Part shown: in pieces, positions 6,366 through 10,367 of the stretch | Layout: each line of letters starts with the position of its first letter | How positions within the stretch are numbered: the stretch's first letter is position 1 | From: JACCTH01 sp035281645 | Lineage (GTDB): Bacteria > Actinomycetota > Acidimicrobiia > Spongiisociales > ZC4RG35 | DNA: 10,367 nt | Assembly: GCA_035281645.1 (NCBI GenBank) | Contig: DATEDN010000146.1 | Coordinates: forward strand, 1 to 10,367 | Direction of reading: 5' to 3' | The notes under the pieces: model-generated | What the model saw: only the letters and a program-made list of their open reading frames with translations | Database searches by the model: none | What the model was told of the DNA's origin: nothing | Translations under genes and position numbers: made by a program

Positions 6366-7829
6366 CTATCGGCCGGGCGCCGCCTGGGGTTGAGGATTCC
6401 CTTGCCGGGTCCCCACCAGGTGACCTGGAAGCGAGAGCTGCTCGACGAAATGCTCCAGTTGGCGGAGAGTTCTGACCTCGAAGACCCCGTCACAGAAGGG
6501 CTCGTAGCGGCCCATGATCGAGTCCCCCGAATCCCAGTAGGAACGGGGCTCAGGGTTGAGCCAATAGAGGGCACGGGCCCGGGACCGAATCTGGGATAAG
6601 ACCTCCGGCTTACCGGGCCGGTAGTTGTTGCGAGCGTCGCCGGTGATGATCAAGGTGGTCCGGGGACTGATCTCTGGCCCATAGCGCTCTTCGAATCGGC
6701 CGAACGAGTTGCCGTAGTCGGAATGGCCGTCGAGCCAAACCGCCTCGGCTTCCGTAGCAATGCGGCCGATCGCCTCCCCGAAATCGATACCGGGACCGAA
6801 ATAGCGGGTGACTTCATCGACCGTGTCAATGAAAACGAAGGTGCGCAGTCGGGAAAAATGAGCAGCCATCGCATAGGTGAACTGGAGAGTGAAACGAGCG
6901 AACGTGGCCATCGATCCCGAGATGTCACAGAGCAGAAAAACCTCCGGTCGATGCGGTCGTGCCTTACGAAAAGCTGGATCCAACGGGACCCCACCAGAGG
7001 CGAGCGATCTCCGGACGGTCTTGCGAAAATCGAGCCTTCCGCTACGGAGCAGCCGTCGCCGGCGGGCAAGCCGAGCGGCCAGCTTTCGGGTCAAAGGATC
7101 GATGACTTCCTCGATCTCTTCGAGATCGGATCGAGTGGCGTGCATCAGGTTGAGGTCCTCCACCAGAGGCTGACGCAGCGTGCGAGCGACCGAGAGGCGC
7201 CCGCGGTCTGCCACCAGACGCCGGCGGATCTCGTCGGCCAACTCGCGGCGAAGACGGCTGATCATGGCCTCCACGTCTTCGCGCGCCAGGCGTTGGTCGA
7301 GTTGGTCATCGGCGTCGACCCCAGCCAGCACTGCGTCGAGGAGTCGCTGTCGGAGCGCATCGAGATCGAGACGGCGGAGGGTCCGGTACAAGTAATAGGT
7401 GCCGCCCACCGGCCGTCCCGGCTCGATCCCGGCAAACTCAGTCACCGCCCTCCGGGCGGCGGCTTCCATCGAAGCCATGTCGCCAGAAAACAGTGCCTGA
7501 AAAAGCGACTCGAGCAAGGAGTCGAGGTCCGTTTCACCACTGCCTGAGCCGGCCTGTTGCGAGCCATTGGGACTTGGCCCTTGCCCGGACCTTTCCTCAC
7601 CCGGGACCGGGCCGCGATGGTGAGCGAAGAAAACCTCGAAGGCGACTTCGAAGGCCTGATAGTGGCGTTCGTTCTTGACCAGCGTCGCCCCCAAGGCCGC
7701 CTTGAGGCCTCCCCGGTCAGCGAGATCAACGTGTCGAATCGCCTCCATGGCATCGATGGCTTCAACCATCGAAACGGGAATGCCAGCTGCCCGCAGCTCC
7801 GTGATGAAGTCGGTAAGAAGTTCTATCAA
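6366..7829 (-). CDS. CoxE-like VWA domain protein
   Basis: A 487 aa cytoplasmic protein of the CoxE/VWA family. The N-terminal segment ELRAAGIPVSMVEAIDAMEAI is typical of CoxE proteins, followed by a Gly/Ser/Pro/Gln-rich linker (about 73-100) and an Arg-rich helical middle (about 140-275). The C-terminal von Willebrand A domain (about 295-470) has an intact MIDAS: D302-I-S304-G-S306, GHSDYGNSF (366-374) and ITGDARNNY with D398. In Oligotropha, CoxE works with the AAA+ ATPase CoxD in maturing the active site of CO dehydrogenase; here a MoxR/CoxD-like ATPase lies immediately upstream and a CoxL-like gene two genes downstream. The start is TTG at 7827-7829, overlapping the ATPase stop (TTGATAG), which implies translational coupling. 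A role in maturing the neighbouring Mo enzyme is inference; MoxR-VWA pairs also serve other metalloproteins. Confidence 0.93.
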   Translation of the reverse strand: MIELLTDFITELRAAGIPVSMVEAIDAMEAIRHVDLADRGGLKAALGATLVKNERHYQAFEVAFEVFFAHHRGPVPGEERSGQGPSPNGSQQAGSGSGETDLDSLLESLFQALFSGDMASMEAAARRAVTEFAGIEPGRPVGGTYYLYRTLRRLDLDALRQRLLDAVLAGVDADDQLDQRLAREDVEAMISRLRRELADEIRRRLVADRGRLSVARTLRQPLVEDLNLMHATRSDLEEIEEVIDPLTRKLAARLARRRRLLRSGRLDFRKTVRRSLASGGVPLDPAFRKARPHRPEVFLLCDISGSMATFARFTLQFTYAMAAHFSRLRTFVFIDTVDEVTRYFGPGIDFGEAIGRIATEAEAVWLDGHSDYGNSFGRFEERYGPEISPRTTLIITGDARNNYRPGKPEVLSQIRSRARALYWLNPEPRSYWDSGDSIMGRYEPFCDGVFEVRTLRQLEHFVEQLSLPGHLVGTRQGNPQPQAAPGR

Positions 7830-8704
7830 GTCGAACTTGCAGGTGGGGTTGCGAACTCCTTCGCCGCTTTCTCAATATCGGTCTGATACTTAAGAAGGAC
7901 ATGGAGCGTGTCCCCGACCACCTTCTCGTCGACGTGCTCGATCGACAAGGCGAGCAGCGTTCGCGCCCAGTCGATCGATTCCGACACCGATGGCGCTTTC
8001 TTGAGATCGAGGCCACGAATCGACCGAACCAAACGAGCGATCTGAGTGGCCAGGTGCTCGGTGATTCCAGGCACTCGATGCAGCAGAATCTCTTTCTCGC
8101 GATCTGCCTCCGGATAGGCGATGTGGAGAAAGAGGCATCGCCGTTTCAAGGCTTCGGAAAGTTCGCGAGTGTTATTCGAAGTGAGAACCACCAGCGGGGT
8201 GCTGTTGGCGGTGATCGTGCCGAGCTCGGGTATCGAGACCTGAAAGTCGGAGAGGATCTCGAGGAGGAGAGCCTCGGTCTCGATCTCGACCCGGTCGACC
8301 TCGTCGATCAAGAGCACAACTGGTCGGTCGGACCGAATTGCCTCCAGCAACGGACGGGTCAGTAAGAATTCTTCGGCGAAGATGTCGTCTTCAATCTCCG
8401 ACCAATCACGGTCTGAATCCGCCTGAATCCGGAGAAGCTGCTTCTTGTAGTTCCACTCGTAGAGCGCTTTGGCTTCATCCAAGCCCTCGTAGCACTGGAG
8501 GCGAATGAGACGACGTCCTGTGAGCTTGGCGAGCGCCTTGGCGAGTTCGGTTTTGCCGACACCCGCCGGTCCCTCCACCAGGATCGGTTTTTGCAGCCGC
8601 CCCGCCAGGTATACGACCTGGGCAATTCGCTCGTCCGGGAGATAACCCTCGGCGGTCAGGGCGGCGCCGACCGAGGCGGGTGACTCCATTCCCGGGTCGC
8701 TCAC
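7826..8704 (-). CDS. MoxR/CoxD-like AAA+ ATPase
   Basis: A 292 aa AAA+ ATPase of the MoxR group. Walker A is GPAGVGKT (45-52), Walker B is LLIDEVD (131-137), a sensor-1-type Asn lies in LTSNNTRE (175-181), and arginine-finger candidates are R188/R189 in LKRRC. MoxR ATPases act as chaperones that insert or remodel metal cofactors together with VWA proteins. The closest functional analogy here is CoxD, which with CoxE supports maturation of the Mo/Cu site of CO dehydrogenase. The start is GTG at 8702-8704, 9 bases after proA; an ATG five codons further in, preceded by GGGA, is an alternative. The tight spacing suggests read-through from proBA. Confidence 0.93.
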   Translation of the reverse strand: MSDPGMESPASVGAALTAEGYLPDERIAQVVYLAGRLQKPILVEGPAGVGKTELAKALAKLTGRRLIRLQCYEGLDEAKALYEWNYKKQLLRIQADSDRDWSEIEDDIFAEEFLLTRPLLEAIRSDRPVVLLIDEVDRVEIETEALLLEILSDFQVSIPELGTITANSTPLVVLTSNNTRELSEALKRRCLFLHIAYPEADREKEILLHRVPGITEHLATQIARLVRSIRGLDLKKAPSVSESIDWARTLLALSIEHVDEKVVGDTLHVLLKYQTDIEKAAKEFATPPASST

Positions 8705-8713
8705 TCCGGCCGC

Positions 8714-9952
8714 CTATCTGATCTGGCCACTGCCGTGCACCATCCATCTCTCACAAGTCAGGGCTTCGAGTCCCATCGGACCCCGCACGTGAAGCTTCTG
8801 CGTGGAGATCCCGATCTCGGCGCCGTAGCCGAATTCCTCCCCATCGGTGAATCGGGTGGAGGCGTTGACCATGACTACCGCCGAGTCGAGCTCGCGAACG
8901 AACCGATCGGCTGATTCGAGATCTCTCGTGATGATCGCTTCCGTGTGTCCGCTTCCAAACTGGCGAACATGGTTGATCGCTTCGTCGACAGAATCGATGA
9001 CCTTGACCGCCATCACCAGATCGAGATACTCGGTTGACCAATCATCGCTTCCCGCCTCCAGCAGATCTTCGACGTAGGAGCGAGCAGACTCATCGCCTCT
9101 CAACTCGACTCCCGCCGCGCTTAGGAGTTTCGTGACCTGGGGGAGGAAGTCGGCCGCCACCGATCGGTGGACGAGAAGCTTCTCGGCCGAATTGCAGACG
9201 CCCGGGCGGGAGACCTTCGAATTGACGACGATCTCAGCTGCCAGGTCCAGATCGGCGCTCGCATCGACGTAGATATGACAGTTGCCGGCACCATCGATCA
9301 CATAGGGAACCGTGGCTTCGGATTCGATGGCCGAAATCAGCTTGGGGCCTCCCCGCGGCACGAGGAGATCGATCCATTCTTTGGCCTGCATCAAGGCCCG
9401 GGCCGCCTCCCGGCTGGTATCGCTCATCACCTGCACGGCGTCGGCCTCGAGGTCCGCTTCAACCTGAGCCTCACGGAGAATCTCGCCGATGGCCAGGTTT
9501 GACCGCAGGGCGTAGCTCGAGCCTCGGAGGACGACGGCATTCCCGGCCTTCAGCGCCAATCCAGCAGCATCCGCGGTCACGTTGGGTCTGGCCTCAAAAA
9601 TCACCGCCACCACCCCGAGCGGAGCCCGGAATCGGGTCATCCGCAGGCCGTTCGGGCGAACGAAGCCCGCAGTGACCTCTCCGACGGGATCGGGTAGTGC
9701 TGCCACCTGGCGAAGCCCACCGGCCATCCCGCCGATCCGGGCCGGCGTCAGCCGGAGCCGATCCAGTAACGCTCCTCCGATACCCTGCGCTCGGGCCTCT
9801 TCAACGTCGCCACTGTTGGCATCGAGCAGCCGCTCGGATTCGGCTTCCAGACCAGCGGCCGCTCCCTCGAGGGCGCGGTTCTTGAGATGAGTCGCCGCCA
9901 TCGCCTGCCGACGAGAGGCCGCCCGCGCCGCCTCGCCAATTGCCTGGATCAT
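8714..9952 (-). CDS. proA: Gamma-glutamyl phosphate reductase
   Basis: Reduces gamma-glutamyl phosphate with NADPH to glutamate-5-semialdehyde, the second step of proline synthesis, in the cytoplasm. The 412 aa product has the family's aldehyde-dehydrogenase fold: FRAPLGVVAVIFEARPNVTADAAGLALKSG-type segment (about 108-137, here with AGN), VLRGSS (141-146), LLVPRGG (196-202), VIDGAGNCHIYVD (218-230), the catalytic cysteine in RPGVCNSAEKLLVH (C253), and the C-terminal GPMGLEALTCERWMVHGSGQIR-type ending. Length is normal. The ATG at 9950-9952 is the first in frame; it lies 34 bases after the proB stop, and no strong ribosome binding site is visible. The genes that follow are not proline genes, so proA appears to be transcribed with the CoxD/CoxE-like pair. 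Confidence 0.97.
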   Translation of the reverse strand: MIQAIGEAARAASRRQAMAATHLKNRALEGAAAGLEAESERLLDANSGDVEEARAQGIGGALLDRLRLTPARIGGMAGGLRQVAALPDPVGEVTAGFVRPNGLRMTRFRAPLGVVAVIFEARPNVTADAAGLALKAGNAVVLRGSSYALRSNLAIGEILREAQVEADLEADAVQVMSDTSREAARALMQAKEWIDLLVPRGGPKLISAIESEATVPYVIDGAGNCHIYVDASADLDLAAEIVVNSKVSRPGVCNSAEKLLVHRSVAADFLPQVTKLLSAAGVELRGDESARSYVEDLLEAGSDDWSTEYLDLVMAVKVIDSVDEAINHVRQFGSGHTEAIITRDLESADRFVRELDSAVVMVNASTRFTDGEEFGYGAEIGISTQKLHVRGPMGLEALTCERWMVHGSGQIR

Positions 9953-9986
9953 CGAAGGCAGTCTAAGGGCGACCCGCTAGCTGCCC

Positions 9987-10367
9987 TCAGACCAAGATCA
10001 CCAGGTCGTCACGGTGAACCGCCTCCCGGTTCCCCCGCTGACCAGCGAGGCTTTGGAGGGATGCCGAATCCAGGGCGACCAGGCCCTTGGCAACCAAGGC
10101 CGAGTCGGGGCTGAGGATGTCGACCGCAGCCCCTTCGGGGAATGATCCCCGGACTTCCATGACCCCAACCGGCAATAGGGACCGGGCCCTTTCGACCAAC
10201 GCCGCCACAGCTCCCCCGTCGACGACGACCGTGCCGGCGGAGGCAAGGCCGAACGCGATCCAAAGCTTGCGGGCAGCCAGTTTTTGCGGGCGGGGATCAA
10301 CCCAGGTGCCGACGTCCTCCCCGGCCAGAACCCGCCGAAGCAAGTCGGGGGCTTTGGCCGAAACGAT
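9987..10367 (-). CDS. proB: Glutamate 5-kinase, C-terminal part (cut by window edge)
   Basis: Phosphorylates glutamate with ATP, the first and feedback-regulated step of proline synthesis, and hands the labile product to ProA. Only the last 126 residues are in the window and the frame stays open at the edge. Visible are the kinase-domain end (VLAGEDVGTWVDP), the linker RKLWIAFGLASAGTVVVDGGA, and the C-terminal PUA domain with SLLPVGVMEVRGSFPEGAAVD, ALVAKGL and the ending EAVHRDDLVILV. This PUA domain is typical of bacterial proB. The stop at 9987-9989 is 34 bases before proA. Confidence 0.95.
   Translation of the reverse strand: MVSAKAPDLLRRVLAGEDVGTWVDPRPQKLAARKLWIAFGLASAGTVVVDGGAVAALVERARSLLPVGVMEVRGSFPEGAAVDILSPDSALVAKGLVALDSASLQSLAGQRGNREAVHRDDLVILV

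Noticed and set aside
6723..7547. Plus-strand frame of 274 codons opposite the VWA gene
   Set aside because: The complementary minus-strand frame carries an intact VWA domain; this one has no motif or ribosome binding site and is a GC-rich antisense shadow.

Overview
The window reads as chromosomal DNA from a GC-rich actinobacterium. Three things suggest this: a proB-proA-...-nadD arrangement on one strand (a typical actinobacterial neighbourhood), frequent GTG and TTG starts, and TANNNT-type promoter boxes with a possible leaderless gene. An Acidimicrobiia-like lineage is my best guess, but the sequence alone does not settle it. Genes are tightly packed, no gap exceeds about 120 bases, and I found no mobile element, CRISPR array, rRNA or intact tRNA.

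Right side, minus strand, in transcription order from 10367 down: the 3' end of proB (glutamate 5-kinase, PUA domain), then proA (gamma-glutamyl phosphate reductase), then a MoxR/CoxD-like AAA+ ATPase, a CoxE-like VWA protein and a single-domain response regulator. These five have gaps of 34, 9, -3 (a TTGATAG stop/start overlap) and 24 bases and probably form one transcription unit. About 116 bases further on, on the same strand, is a form II CoxL-like molybdenum hydroxylase large subunit. Its usual partners, the FAD (CoxM) and iron-sulfur (CoxS) subunits, are not in the window. The CoxD/CoxE-like pair beside it fits a cofactor-maturation role for this enzyme.

Left-centre, plus strand: two tandem GAPDH-family genes coupled by an ATGA overlap. 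The second (2166-3197) is a normal catalytic GAPDH. The first (1150-2169) has the fold and the NAD-binding landmarks, but has Asn in place of the catalytic Cys and has lost both phosphate-binding arginines, so it looks like a pseudoenzyme. A terminator-like hairpin follows, then a small four-helix membrane protein of the phage-holin-4/YvlD-like family whose end overlaps convergently with the coxL-like gene.

Left edge, minus strand: an M23 (LytM) peptidase-like gene that keeps the zinc ligands but lacks two catalytic histidines, followed by nadD. The peptidase frame runs unusually far into nadD. A one-base difference in a five-base G/C run would instead end it at a TAATG junction inside the nadD start region.

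The most interesting features are the Cys-less GAPDH homologue co-translated with the active enzyme, and the CoxD/CoxE/response-regulator/CoxL block that separates proA from nadD.
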